DNA from: CALDOK01 sp964481655
GTDB lineage: Bacteria > Myxococcota_A > UBA796 > JAFGLY01
Assembly (NCBI GenBank): GCA_964481655.1
Contig: CAYZVO010000015.1
Location: 7,982 to 71,981 of the forward strand
DNA length: 64,000 bases
Reading direction: 5' to 3'
Shown here: positions 49,458 through 58,128 of the stretch, piece after piece
How positions within the stretch are numbered: the stretch's first letter is position 1
Layout of the letters: the number at the start of each line of letters is the position of its first letter
The notes under the pieces: model-generated
Told to the model about the DNA's origin: nothing
The model's database searches: none
Seen by the model: the letters and a program-made list of their open reading frames with translations, nothing else
Translations under genes and position numbers: made by a program

Positions 49458-51943
49458 GGGCTGGCCTCGTGGTCCGGCGCGGGCACGGCCCAGGGCTCGC
49501 GGGTAGGGGCGTGGCCCCGCTCGGCGCCGGCGAGAGCCCCTTCCAGGATCGCGCGCCAGCCTGGCTCATCCAGCGACGCCAACGCCGCGTCGATGGCCCC
49601 GGAGTCGGGGGCCGCCCGCTGCAGGTTCCAGGCCAGGCCCTGGATGCAGGCGTGCTGCAGGGGGGGCTCCAGGGCTGCCAGCCAGCGATTCGGTCGGTCC
49701 AGCGGGTCCCCGGCGTCCCAGCCGCCGCGGCACAGGCCGTGGGCGAAGGCAGGCTGCGCGGCTGGGCCCACCACCGCGAGCGAGGCCAGGGGGTCGGCGT
49801 GGGGGTCGTCGCTCTCGTCGCCGGCCCGCCAGCCTAGCTCCTCCAGCAGGGCCGGGTGGTAGTCCTCGGGGTAGCGCTGGGCCACGGCGATGGCGGCCGG
49901 GAGGTCGTCCCCGAGACGCTGCTGCAGGCCGATGCGCACTCCGTTGTGGGGGCCCATCTCCACCCGCCGGGCCAGCTCCTCGGCGAAGGGCACCACCTGC
50001 TCAGGGTCGGCCTCCACGGCGATGGTGAAGTGCATCAGCAGGCCGTCGTGGGCGTGGAAGCGGTAGGGCTCGGGGATGGCGGCTTCGATGACCCCCAGCT
50101 GGGCCTCCAGGGCCACCAGATCCCAGGGGTAGGCGTGGGCCAGGCCGTCCCAGAAGTCGTCCCGCAGGGCGCGGGGGAGCTGCGCGGCGCGGGCCCGTGC
50201 GGCGTCGAGATCGCCGCTGGTGCCGAGCTGCTCGCCCAGCATGAAGGCCGCCAGCCAGGAGCCGGCGTGCCCCGGCTCGCTGTCGTCGCTGTCGAGGCCG
50301 CAGGCGGGGTGGGCCAGCAGGGTCCAACCGCTCGGCGGTTCGTGGACAGTCGTCAACCCCAGGGCCGACGGCGGGATCGCCGCGGGCAGGGACTCGGGCC
50401 GTTCGATGGCCACCATCACACAGCGCTCCCCCTCGATCAGCGCGCGCACCCCGGCCAGATCCTCCGCGGTATCCGCCGGGGGCTCCCGCAGGATCCGGGA
50501 GAGCTGCCGCAGGGCCGGCTCGACCCAGATCAGCTGGTCGGTGGAGGGCTCGGGTTGCCACATGTCCAGGTAGAAGCTGCCGCGGGTGTCGAGCTCGAGG
50601 TCCTCCCGGGCCATGACCACCAGCCAGGTGCTCTGGACATCGAGCTCGGCCAGGGTAGGCTCGAGGCGCAGGGAGGCCTCGGGGACCTCGAGGGTCCGCA
50701 CGCGGGCCTCGACGGCGGTCCACAGCACCAGGCCCAGCGCCGCCGCCCACAGCATCGTGGCTCCCCGGCCGGGCAGGCGCGCGGTGAGGGCCGCGATCCC
50801 GGCGGCCGCCAGGCAGGTCAGGCAGAGCACGGGCCAGGCGGTGATCATGTCCAGCCTGCGGGCTCGCCACAGGACGTCGGACGCCTGCAGCAGGGGCAGC
50901 AGCTGGTCCGGCAGGGCGGTGATGAGGGCCAAGCCGCCGGCCATGAGCACGGTCACCGCGATGAGCACAGCCCGCTCCCGGCGGCCGATGCCGGTGGGCA
51001 GGGCGACGCCTGCGATGGCCAGCAGCGCCACCAGCCAGGGCCAGGGGGAGCCAGCGGGGAGCAGGTGGGCCCGCCAGAGGCGGTGGTCGAACAGGGGGTT
51101 GGGGCTCTCGCCGATGGTCATCTCGGCCAATTCGGCGCGCTGCCGCTCCAGCACGTCCGTCAGGCCCGGCAGCAGAGGGGAGACCATCGCCACGGCCAGG
51201 GCCCCGGCGATGGCCACCCGGGCGGCGCCGCGCGCGCGCCCCCGCGGGCCGGGGAGCGCGACGGCCGCGAGCAGGACGATCCCTCCGACCGGGATCAGGC
51301 CGATGGCGAGTACCGGGCTGCTCAGGGCCAGCGCAGCCATGGCGACGCCGGCGGCGGGTGGCCCCCACAGATCGCGGCTGTCAGGCAGGCGCAGCAGCAG
51401 GATGAGGCAGAGGGGCAGCAGGGCGATCAGCCCGTAGTCCAGGCTGCTGCAGTGGACGGTGTGGATGACGAAGGGAGAGACCGCGAACAGCAGGCCGGTG
51501 AGCACCGCGGGGCCGCCCCGCCCCAGCAGCCGCCAGGCCAGCGCGGTCGCCAGCAGCGCCGCGGCCCACCAGGCGGCGAGCATGGACAGGTTGAAGGCCA
51601 GGATCGGGTGGAGCCAGCTGATGGGACCCCGCAACATCAGCGAGGGCAGGAAGGTGAACAGCTCCTGGTCTCGCAGGGGCTCGTGGCGCTCGAGGGCCTG
51701 GCCGATGGCCGCCAGACGATCGCAGGCCTGGGCGGCGTAGCCGAGCTCATCGATGGGGTCGACGGTCTGGAACCCCGGGCAGGCCGCGGCCATCAGCCAG
51801 CGATCGAGCACCGGCAGCAGGCTCCACTCCACCAGCAGCAGGACCCCCAGCAGGGCTCCGGCGGCCACCAGGACCCAGCCCCAGAGGGGCAGCGGCCCGC
51901 GGGGGGGCGTGTCCTGGGCAGCGCTGATGCTGGGGTCGCTCAT
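49454..51943 (-). CDS. Large polytopic GT-C-like membrane protein with soluble C-terminus
   Basis: An 829-aa protein with about 10-12 transmembrane helices over residues 20-410 and a soluble C-terminal part. The first loop has LDRWLMAAACPGFQTVDPIDELGYAA and HEPLRDQELFTFLP, with acidic residues placed as in GT-C glycosyltransferases; HCSSLDYGLIALLPLC and FPDQLLPLLQASDVLWRARRLDM are further landmarks. All recur in the 58125 protein, which lacks the last 250 residues of helical, possibly repeat-like sequence found here. No named family recognised; transfer of a lipid-linked group is a guess from topology. Overlaps the radical SAM gene; 21 bases after the GT39-like gene. Confidence 0.7.
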   Translation of the reverse strand: MSDPSISAAQDTPPRGPLPLWGWVLVAAGALLGVLLLVEWSLLPVLDRWLMAAACPGFQTVDPIDELGYAAQACDRLAAIGQALERHEPLRDQELFTFLPSLMLRGPISWLHPILAFNLSMLAAWWAAALLATALAWRLLGRGGPAVLTGLLFAVSPFVIHTVHCSSLDYGLIALLPLCLILLLRLPDSRDLWGPPAAGVAMAALALSSPVLAIGLIPVGGIVLLAAVALPGPRGRARGAARVAIAGALAVAMVSPLLPGLTDVLERQRAELAEMTIGESPNPLFDHRLWRAHLLPAGSPWPWLVALLAIAGVALPTGIGRRERAVLIAVTVLMAGGLALITALPDQLLPLLQASDVLWRARRLDMITAWPVLCLTCLAAAGIAALTARLPGRGATMLWAAALGLVLWTAVEARVRTLEVPEASLRLEPTLAELDVQSTWLVVMAREDLELDTRGSFYLDMWQPEPSTDQLIWVEPALRQLSRILREPPADTAEDLAGVRALIEGERCVMVAIERPESLPAAIPPSALGLTTVHEPPSGWTLLAHPACGLDSDDSEPGHAGSWLAAFMLGEQLGTSGDLDAARARAAQLPRALRDDFWDGLAHAYPWDLVALEAQLGVIEAAIPEPYRFHAHDGLLMHFTIAVEADPEQVVPFAEELARRVEMGPHNGVRIGLQQRLGDDLPAAIAVAQRYPEDYHPALLEELGWRAGDESDDPHADPLASLAVVGPAAQPAFAHGLCRGGWDAGDPLDRPNRWLAALEPPLQHACIQGLAWNLQRAAPDSGAIDAALASLDEPGWRAILEGALAGAERGHAPTREPWAVPAPDHEASP

Positions 51944-51964
51944 GGCGGGCTTTGGGGTGGAGGG

Positions 51965-53842
51965 TCAGTCGCGATCGTAGTCGTAGCCCACCGCCGTGTC
52001 CCGGTAGGGCGAGGCGGTCTCGCGGTAGTTGCTGCTCATCCCGTCCACCTTCTGGGGGGCGTAGGCGTACATGGCCTCCATCGTCGCGATCCCCGCCAGC
52101 AGGCTGTCCCGGGCCTCGACGGGCTGGCCGGCTTCGGCCAGGGCCAGGCCCAGGGCGACCTGCAGCTCCGGGCGGCCGGGCGCGGCGTCCACGGCGTCCC
52201 GCAGCAGGGGCAGCGCGGCGCTTGCGCGGCCGTCGTACATCAGCTCCAGGGCCTCGTCGAGCAGGGCCTCGGCCCGGGGACCGCCCGGCGATCCCAGCTC
52301 ACCGATCCGGCGGATGAGGGCCCGCAGGGAGCCCCGCTCGGCGTCGAGATCCCGCCGCGCCCAGTGCAGGAAGGCGGCGCGCTCCCGGGGGCTGATGGGC
52401 TGGTCCTCGAGCTCGGCGCGGGTGGCGGCGTCGATGGTCCAGGTGGCCAGGACCTCGAGCTCGGCATGCTTGGGCAGCACCCGCTCGAGGGCCTTGTTGC
52501 GGCGGGCGTGGACGTCCAGCCAGTGGCGGGTCGGGTCCTGGATCAGGTCGCCGCCGTCGATGATCCAGGTGTCCAGGAAGCGCTCGGCGTTGGGCAGGTG
52601 GTAGAGCACGGCGCCGTCTTCGCCGTCGGCCAGGGCCAGCTCGGACAGCTGCAGGTGGGCCATGGAGCGGTAGGTCCGCAGGGTGTGCAGCCCGTAGTAG
52701 CCCCACAGCGCCGGGCTGCAGGCCACGGCCCAGGCGATGGCGATCAGCGCCGTGAGCGCGGGCACTACAGGCCGCGGTCGGCGCAGCAGGTCCCCGGCGC
52801 GCTCCGCCAGCCAGGTGCCGCCCGCGCCCGCGAACAGCAGCAGCATGGGCACCGTGAACATCAGGTGCTCGGCGTCGAAGGCGTCCCGGGTGCGCAGGGC
52901 GAAGGCGCCCCCAAGGGGCAGGCCCACGTGGGTGAGCAGCAGCAGCGCCTCGGGCCGCTTGCGGGCGGCGGTGACGGCCAGTCCGACCACCAGCAGGGCT
53001 GCGAACAGCCAGACCGCAGGCCCGGGCCCGGGGCCGTACAGGCCCAGCAGCTCGAGGGCGAAGTCGAGGTCGGCGTACAGCCGCGGGGTGGCCCAGCGCC
53101 CGATGCCCACCCCGTCGTTGTTCACCACCGTGCGGAAGAAGATGGGCAGATAGGGCAGGTAGCCCAGCACCACCACGCCCGTGGAGACCCCCAGCCCGGT
53201 GAGCACCCGGCGGCGCAGGGGGGGCTGGCGGGCGATCACCACCAGGGCCCAGGCGATGTTCGAGGCGATGAGCAGGGCCGTGTAGAACTGGTTGTACAAG
53301 GACAGCAGGGAGAGCAGCGCCAGGCCCGCGATGGACCAGACGTCGCCCCGCTTCAGCAGCCGCTGCAGGCACCACAGGGTGCCCAGGCCCAGCAGCACCA
53401 TGCAGGGGTAGAACTTGGCCAGCTGGGACTGGAAGACGTGCATCGGGGCGAAGGTCAGCAGGGCGCAGGCCAGCAGGGCGGCGCGCTGGCCGAACCAGCG
53501 CCGACCGACGACGTAGAGCACCGGCACCGCCGCGACCCCGCACAGCAGCCCCGGCAGCCGCAGCCCCAGGGCCGTGGGCAGGACCTCGAGCACCACGCTC
53601 TGCATGGCGTAGGTCAGCGGGATCATGAACAGGCCGTAGGGCGGCGGCGGCGTGAACAGCTCCAGCACGCCGAACTGAGCGGCCAGGAAGCTGTTGGTCT
53701 CGGTGCCCACCAGGGGGCGCGCGGCCACATCCAGGAAGCGCAGCAGCGCGGCGACGGCCGTCAGCCCCAGCACCACCGCCCACGGCACCAGCCGAGGGGA
53801 GCCATCGCTCTGGGGGGGCGGGTGCTGGTCGGTGGTGGTCAT
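51965..53842 (-). CDS. GT-C family (GT39/ArnT-like) membrane glycosyltransferase with TPR-like tail
   Basis: A 625-aa membrane protein of the PMT/ArnT-like class, which moves sugars from polyprenyl-phosphate carriers to targets outside the membrane. The first loop carries GTETNSFLAAQFGVLELFTPPPPYGLFMIPL, with an acidic residue in place of the usual catalytic Asp-Glu pair; later LPGLLCGVAAVPVLYVVGRRWFGQRAALLACALLTFAPMHVFQSQLAKFYPCMVLLGL is a strong family block. Eleven or so helices are followed by a soluble part ending in TPR-like sequence (ALPLLRDAVDAAPGRPELQVALGLALAEAGQPVEARDSLLAGI) and a Tyr/Asp tail. ATG 53842 overlaps the upstream stop (ATGA). Substrate unknown. Confidence 0.8.
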   Translation of the reverse strand: MTTTDQHPPPQSDGSPRLVPWAVVLGLTAVAALLRFLDVAARPLVGTETNSFLAAQFGVLELFTPPPPYGLFMIPLTYAMQSVVLEVLPTALGLRLPGLLCGVAAVPVLYVVGRRWFGQRAALLACALLTFAPMHVFQSQLAKFYPCMVLLGLGTLWCLQRLLKRGDVWSIAGLALLSLLSLYNQFYTALLIASNIAWALVVIARQPPLRRRVLTGLGVSTGVVVLGYLPYLPIFFRTVVNNDGVGIGRWATPRLYADLDFALELLGLYGPGPGPAVWLFAALLVVGLAVTAARKRPEALLLLTHVGLPLGGAFALRTRDAFDAEHLMFTVPMLLLFAGAGGTWLAERAGDLLRRPRPVVPALTALIAIAWAVACSPALWGYYGLHTLRTYRSMAHLQLSELALADGEDGAVLYHLPNAERFLDTWIIDGGDLIQDPTRHWLDVHARRNKALERVLPKHAELEVLATWTIDAATRAELEDQPISPRERAAFLHWARRDLDAERGSLRALIRRIGELGSPGGPRAEALLDEALELMYDGRASAALPLLRDAVDAAPGRPELQVALGLALAEAGQPVEARDSLLAGIATMEAMYAYAPQKVDGMSSNYRETASPYRDTAVGYDYDRD

Positions 53843-55947
53843 GGCGCCGGCTCCGCGGCGCGCTCCGGGGGCCGCAGGGTCAGCAGCCTATCGCCTGCGG
53901 CGATCAGGAGCCGTCCGCCCCGGGCGTCCCAGGCGATGGCGGCGATGGGGTCCTTCCCCAACGGGCTGTCGCCGGCCTGGTGGCAGGTGGTCTCGCCGTC
54001 GATGCCCGTGCCGCACAGGGCCGCGCCGCTGGCGTGCCAGTGGCGGCCGTGGGGATCGGTCAGGCTGGTGCGCGGGGTGCCGCGGCAGCCGTGCGCGTCC
54101 TCGCTGCGGGGTGGTCCGGCGCGGGCGGCGATCCGCCAGCCCTGCTCGGTGCGCTCGAAGCCCACCGTGTCCTCGGCCGCCGACGCCTCGCCCCCGCGGT
54201 CGCGGACCCGGGTCCAGGCCATGCCGCCGTTGGGCTCGACGCACCAGGCCGCGCCGGGCTGGCGAGCCTCGACCAGGAAGTACTTCACATCGACCGTGGT
54301 GACGCGCTCCATGCGCTCGAGCTCGACCTGGCTCCAGCCGCCGGCGAGGATCCGCTCCTCGAGGCGCAGGATGCTGGAGTCGCCGTCGTCCACCCGCACC
54401 CGGTGCCCGAGGCTGTCCACGGAGAGCCCGACGGCGTCGCCGGAGACCGAGGAGGTCGTGCGCAGCACCGTGATCTCGGCGCCGTCGGGGTACTCGTCCA
54501 GGTCCCGGGGGGACATGACCTCGCCCACTCGCTGGCGGAGCAGGGACAGCAGGTGGAACTCGGCGAAGCCGATGTCGTCGTCGCTGGTCCTGGCCGCGAT
54601 CCATGCGTCGGCGTCGACCTCCTCGGCCAGCGTGATGGCGAGGTCGACCTCGCGGTTGGAAGAGGCCGAGATGGCGTCCAGATCGTGCACAGCGAGGAAG
54701 CGTCCCAGCTGCTGTGCGGTGGCACCCAGCTGGGCTCCGGCGCAGCCCAGCAGGTAGGCCAGCGCCAGCCCGGCGAGCGCCCACTGCCAGCGGGGCCGGC
54801 GCCCGGCGTCCTCGCGACGCCCCCCCAGCAGCAGGGCGGCGAGCAGCCACAACACCGGCACCACCGGCAGCATGGCCTCCACCCGCTTGTAGGTGGTCAG
54901 GGCGAAGAAGATCAGGTGGATCCAGACGAAGGCGGTGGGCACGAGCCAGGCCACCGGGCGCCCCCGGTGCAGCGCGAGCGCGGAGGCGGCCGCCAGCGCG
55001 GCGAGGGCCAGCAGGCCCTGACCCCAGTGGGTGAAGTAGCGCACGGCGAAGTGGCCCTTGCGCACCCAGACGCCGTCTTCGGCGAACTCGAAGGGGGCGC
55101 TGTTGGTGACCAGCAGCTTCGCGTAGAGCAGCGGCTCCAGCCCTCCGCCCGTGATCCCCACCTGGCCGGCGACCACCTCGGCCGCGTTCCAGCTGTGCTG
55201 CAGCTGCAGCGCCGCGGTGGGCAGGGTCAACAGCGCGAAGACGGCGGCCCCTGGCCACCACCACAGCAGCCGTCGGCGTTCGGGGCTGCTCCAGGCCCAC
55301 AGCACCAGCTCGAGGGCCAGCGCGGCGCTCAGCGCCATGCCCACGTTGTAGCGGCACCAGGTGCACAGCCACAGCAGCGCGCCCAGCGCGGCCGCGAGGC
55401 CCATGGCGCGTCCCCGGGCCTGGGCCAGCCAGGCGCCCCGCAGGCCCGCGTGGGCCCACAGCGCCCCGAACAGCAGGGCCATGGCCACCAGGTCCTCCGG
55501 GGTCTCGCCGGCGAAGAGGCACTGCAGCACGAAGGGGCAAGACAGGGCCAGCATGGCCAGGGCGGCCTGGGACACCGCGCTCACCCGCCCCTGCCAGGCG
55601 CGCAGGATGCCCGAACCCGCCACCAGCACCGCGGCCGTGCACAGGAAGTACAGGGCCCGTAGGGCCTGCAAGGTGTCCAGCCCCAGGGGCCGGAGCGCGG
55701 TCTCGGTGAGGCCCGCGAGCAGCACGGTCACGAAGGGGTGCTTGCGCGGCTCGAAGAGGATGGCGAGCAGCTCGCCGAGCCTGCCTGCGCTGATGGCGTC
55801 GGCCACCGCGGCGCTGGGCGCGAGGTACTCGACCTCGTGGGGGTTCACCAGATCGAAGCCGTGCCAGGGCAGGGGACCCCACCACAGGGCGGCCAGCGCG
55901 GCCAGGCCCGCCAGCAGGGGCAGCGATCGTGTCGTGGCCGCGATCAG
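53839..55947 (-). CDS. GT-C-like membrane glycosyltransferase, probable CTG start
   Basis: About 702 aa. Ten or more helices start with LPLLAGLAALAALWWG; the first loop has VNPHEVEYLAPSAAVADA and EPRKHPFVTVLLAGLTETALRPLG, in the manner of ArnT/PMT-like enzymes. Later helices end near LAYLLGCAG, and a 300-residue exported domain follows (DLAITLAEEVDADAWIA; HGCRGTPRTSLTDPHGRHWHASGAALCG). No ATG, GTG or TTG lies in frame between GTG 55848, which would cut off the first helix, and ATG 56172/56178, which lie inside the divergent SGNH gene. I therefore place the start at CTG 55947, with GGAG about 10 bases upstream. First gene of a four-gene operon; start uncertain, gene certain. Confidence 0.72.
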   Translation of the reverse strand: MIAATTRSLPLLAGLAALAALWWGPLPWHGFDLVNPHEVEYLAPSAAVADAISAGRLGELLAILFEPRKHPFVTVLLAGLTETALRPLGLDTLQALRALYFLCTAAVLVAGSGILRAWQGRVSAVSQAALAMLALSCPFVLQCLFAGETPEDLVAMALLFGALWAHAGLRGAWLAQARGRAMGLAAALGALLWLCTWCRYNVGMALSAALALELVLWAWSSPERRRLLWWWPGAAVFALLTLPTAALQLQHSWNAAEVVAGQVGITGGGLEPLLYAKLLVTNSAPFEFAEDGVWVRKGHFAVRYFTHWGQGLLALAALAAASALALHRGRPVAWLVPTAFVWIHLIFFALTTYKRVEAMLPVVPVLWLLAALLLGGRREDAGRRPRWQWALAGLALAYLLGCAGAQLGATAQQLGRFLAVHDLDAISASSNREVDLAITLAEEVDADAWIAARTSDDDIGFAEFHLLSLLRQRVGEVMSPRDLDEYPDGAEITVLRTTSSVSGDAVGLSVDSLGHRVRVDDGDSSILRLEERILAGGWSQVELERMERVTTVDVKYFLVEARQPGAAWCVEPNGGMAWTRVRDRGGEASAAEDTVGFERTEQGWRIAARAGPPRSEDAHGCRGTPRTSLTDPHGRHWHASGAALCGTGIDGETTCHQAGDSPLGKDPIAAIAWDARGGRLLIAAGDRLLTLRPPERAAEPAP

Positions 55948-56092
55948 GGTCCGAGCGCTCCGATGATCCGCGCGACAGTACGGGAACCGAGGAAGCCGTA
56001 ACAGAGATCGCCGTGCAGGTGCCCGTCGGAGCTCGGTTGGGCGCGCCGGGGCCGCGTCCGGTAGGATTCCTTGCAGCCCCTCCCGGACCCCG

Positions 56093-57148
56093 ATGCCCGC
56101 TCCACGCTCCCCCCTGCCGCTGCGTCGCCGCCTCTTGCTCGGGGCGGTGGTGAGCGTGGCTGCGCTGCTCATCGCCATCGCTGGCGCCGAGCTGGCCGTG
56201 CGGCTGCTGGGGGTCCCCGAGCGGGTCTATCCGGACTATCGAGTGGTCACCGCCCAGCTGGACGGCGCCATCCTCGAGCACAACTTCCTGCAGCCCCACC
56301 CCACGCGCCTGTGGCAGAACACACCGGGGAAGGGCGAGGTGGATGCGCGGGGCTACCGCCGGACCCTCCAGCCCGAGCCCACCGGGGACGCGCTGCGGGT
56401 GCTCTTTCTGGGGGACTCGGTCACCTATGGTCACGACGCCGCCTGGGACGAGAGCCTGCCCTCGGCGGCGGCCCGACTCGCAGGCGGGCGGGTCGTCAGC
56501 GTCAACGCCGGCGTGGTGGGGTACTCGTCCTTTCAGGGCCTGCAGACCCTGCGGGTGGACCGCCCCCACCGGGACGCCGACGTGGTGGTGGTCAGCTTCT
56601 ACCAGAACGACGAGGACGAGGGCTGCCTGCACGACGTGCAGCTGTACGAGCACAACCGCCGGCTGCTGCGCACCGACAGCCTGCTGGCCGGCTCCCGGCT
56701 GCACAACCTCTGGGCCCTGCGCCGGCTGTCCCGGGAGGAGGCGCGCAGCCTGATGCAGCCCCACTGCGACGACGGGCAGCTGCTGCGGGTCCCCCCCGAG
56801 GACTTCACCGCCAACCTGGTCGCCATCCACGCCGAGGTGGAGCGCGCGGGGGCCCAGACCCTGTTCGTGGCTCAGCCCGCCAACCCGGTCACCCTGCTGC
56901 GCCAGCCCCACTACGGGGCCTACCGCGAGGCCTTCGAGCGGGCCGTTGCCCAGACCGGGGCGCCGTCCCTGGATCTCCCGGAGCTGAGCCTGGCGGCGGA
57001 TCCCGCCGAGGTGGGCCACCTCTTCCTCGACCGGCACAAGTGCCACCTGACCCCTGCGGGCTATGAGCACCTGGCGACGCGGATCCTCGAGAGCCTCGAG
57101 GCCATGACCGGCCGCGCGCTCCTCGACACCCCCGGAGGTGCTCCCTGA
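56093..57148 (+). CDS. Membrane-anchored SGNH/GDSL hydrolase
   Basis: A 351-aa protein with one N-terminal helix (LLLGAVVSVAALLIAIAGAELAV) and an exported SGNH domain. Block I is LFLGDSVTYGHD with Ser109; the block III equivalent is SFYQNDEDE (Asn172-Asp173); block V is FLDRHKCHLTPAGY with His318 and Asp313 as likely partners. Proteins of this layout accompany polysaccharide or lipid export genes and act as acetyl or acyl esterases or transferases. TAGGAT at 56062-56067 is a possible -10. The stop overlaps the start of the flippase-like gene as CTGA, so the two are coupled. Confidence 0.78.
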   Translation: MPAPRSPLPLRRRLLLGAVVSVAALLIAIAGAELAVRLLGVPERVYPDYRVVTAQLDGAILEHNFLQPHPTRLWQNTPGKGEVDARGYRRTLQPEPTGDALRVLFLGDSVTYGHDAAWDESLPSAAARLAGGRVVSVNAGVVGYSSFQGLQTLRVDRPHRDADVVVVSFYQNDEDEGCLHDVQLYEHNRRLLRTDSLLAGSRLHNLWALRRLSREEARSLMQPHCDDGQLLRVPPEDFTANLVAIHAEVERAGAQTLFVAQPANPVTLLRQPHYGAYREAFERAVAQTGAPSLDLPELSLAADPAEVGHLFLDRHKCHLTPAGYEHLATRILESLEAMTGRALLDTPGGAP

Positions 57149-58128
57149 GCGGGCCGTCCGACCCCGCCCGTCCCGCCTGGCAGCGCTGGCTGGGCTGGCT
57201 GATCACGGTGCTGGTGGCCGTCGTGCTCCTGCGGGCGCTGGTGGTCCGGGTGGACACCCAGCAGCTGAGCGACGCTTTGCTGCGGAGCGATCCCCTGCTG
57301 CTCGCGGGCGCCTGCGTGGTGAGCCTGCTGGTGCGGGTGCCCCTGTCGGCGGATCGCTGGCGGCGGATCCTGGTGGCCCTGGACCACCCCATCTCTGGGC
57401 GTGTCGCGGTCTTCACGGCCATCGCCTCGCACCCCATGCAGTTCCTGACCCCGGGCAAGGCGGGGCTGCTGCTGGTGGCCCATTGGCTCGAGCGTCGCCA
57501 CGGGCTGCACACGGCGGTGGCCTTGAGCAGCTTCGGGCTGCCGCGGGTCCACAACCTCGCCGTGCTGCTGGCCCTGGGCACGGTGGGTTCCCTCGGGGCG
57601 GTGCTCGGTACCGGGATCGGGGCGGGCTTCGGCTTCGCCGGCCAGGCCGCGGTGGCGCTGGTGGGCATGGTCGTGATCCTGGCGATCATCGTGCGCTTCC
57701 ACGGCGTGGCGGCGGAGCTGGCTGGCCGTGTCAGTCCGCGCCTGGCCCGCTGGGTCGATGGCCTGCTGGCGGCCCTGACCCAGGTGCCCCCCCGGGATCA
57801 GCTCTGGCTGATGGTCTACTCCACCGCGATCCTGCTCTTCGAGCTGGGGGGCGTCTACCTGCTGTTCCTGGCGGTGGGCGCGGAGCTGGGGCCTCTGCAC
57901 TTCATGTTCGGCGCCAGCGCCGCGGTGGTCGTCTCCAACGTGCCCCTGACCGTGGGCGGTGTGGGGACCCGCGAGGCGGTCATCATGGTGCTCTTCGCCG
58001 CCGCGGCGGAGCCCGGTGTGTTGCTGGCGGGCGGGCTGCTGTGGTCCTCGGTCTTCTACCTGCTGCCGGCCGTGCTCGGTGTGCCCTTCGGTCTGGCGCT
58101 GCTGCGGCAGCTGGGGCCCCGGCCATGA
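57145..58128 (+). CDS. LPG-synthase/UPF0104-like membrane protein, CTG start
   Basis: About 327 aa with 8 helices, of the lysylphosphatidylglycerol synthase transmembrane/UPF0104 (AglD-like) family: ITVLVAVVLLRALVVRVDTQQLSDAL, LVRVPLSADRWRRILVAL, FLTPGKAGLLLVAHWLERRHG, and the signature VVVSNVPLTVGGVGTREAVIMVLF. Members are thought to flip lipid-linked precursors or bind lipids. The GTG at 57208 would cut into the first helix and has no ribosome-binding site. CTG 57145 has GGAGGTG 5-6 bases upstream, overlaps the previous stop by 4 bases exactly like the ATGA/GTGA junctions elsewhere, and yields a complete helix (WQRWLGWLITVLVAVVLLRA). Overlaps the next gene by 4 bases. Confidence 0.82.
   Translation: MSGPSDPARPAWQRWLGWLITVLVAVVLLRALVVRVDTQQLSDALLRSDPLLLAGACVVSLLVRVPLSADRWRRILVALDHPISGRVAVFTAIASHPMQFLTPGKAGLLLVAHWLERRHGLHTAVALSSFGLPRVHNLAVLLALGTVGSLGAVLGTGIGAGFGFAGQAAVALVGMVVILAIIVRFHGVAAELAGRVSPRLARWVDGLLAALTQVPPRDQLWLMVYSTAILLFELGGVYLLFLAVGAELGPLHFMFGASAAVVVSNVPLTVGGVGTREAVIMVLFAAAAEPGVLLAGGLLWSSVFYLLPAVLGVPFGLALLRQLGPRP

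Noticed and set aside
47329..49569. Upstream extension of the PLP enzyme frame to over 1000 residues
   Set aside because: The added part is antisense or shadow sequence of the radical SAM gene and the MYXO-CTERM gene; family alignment begins at MPPASLTLARLPTP.
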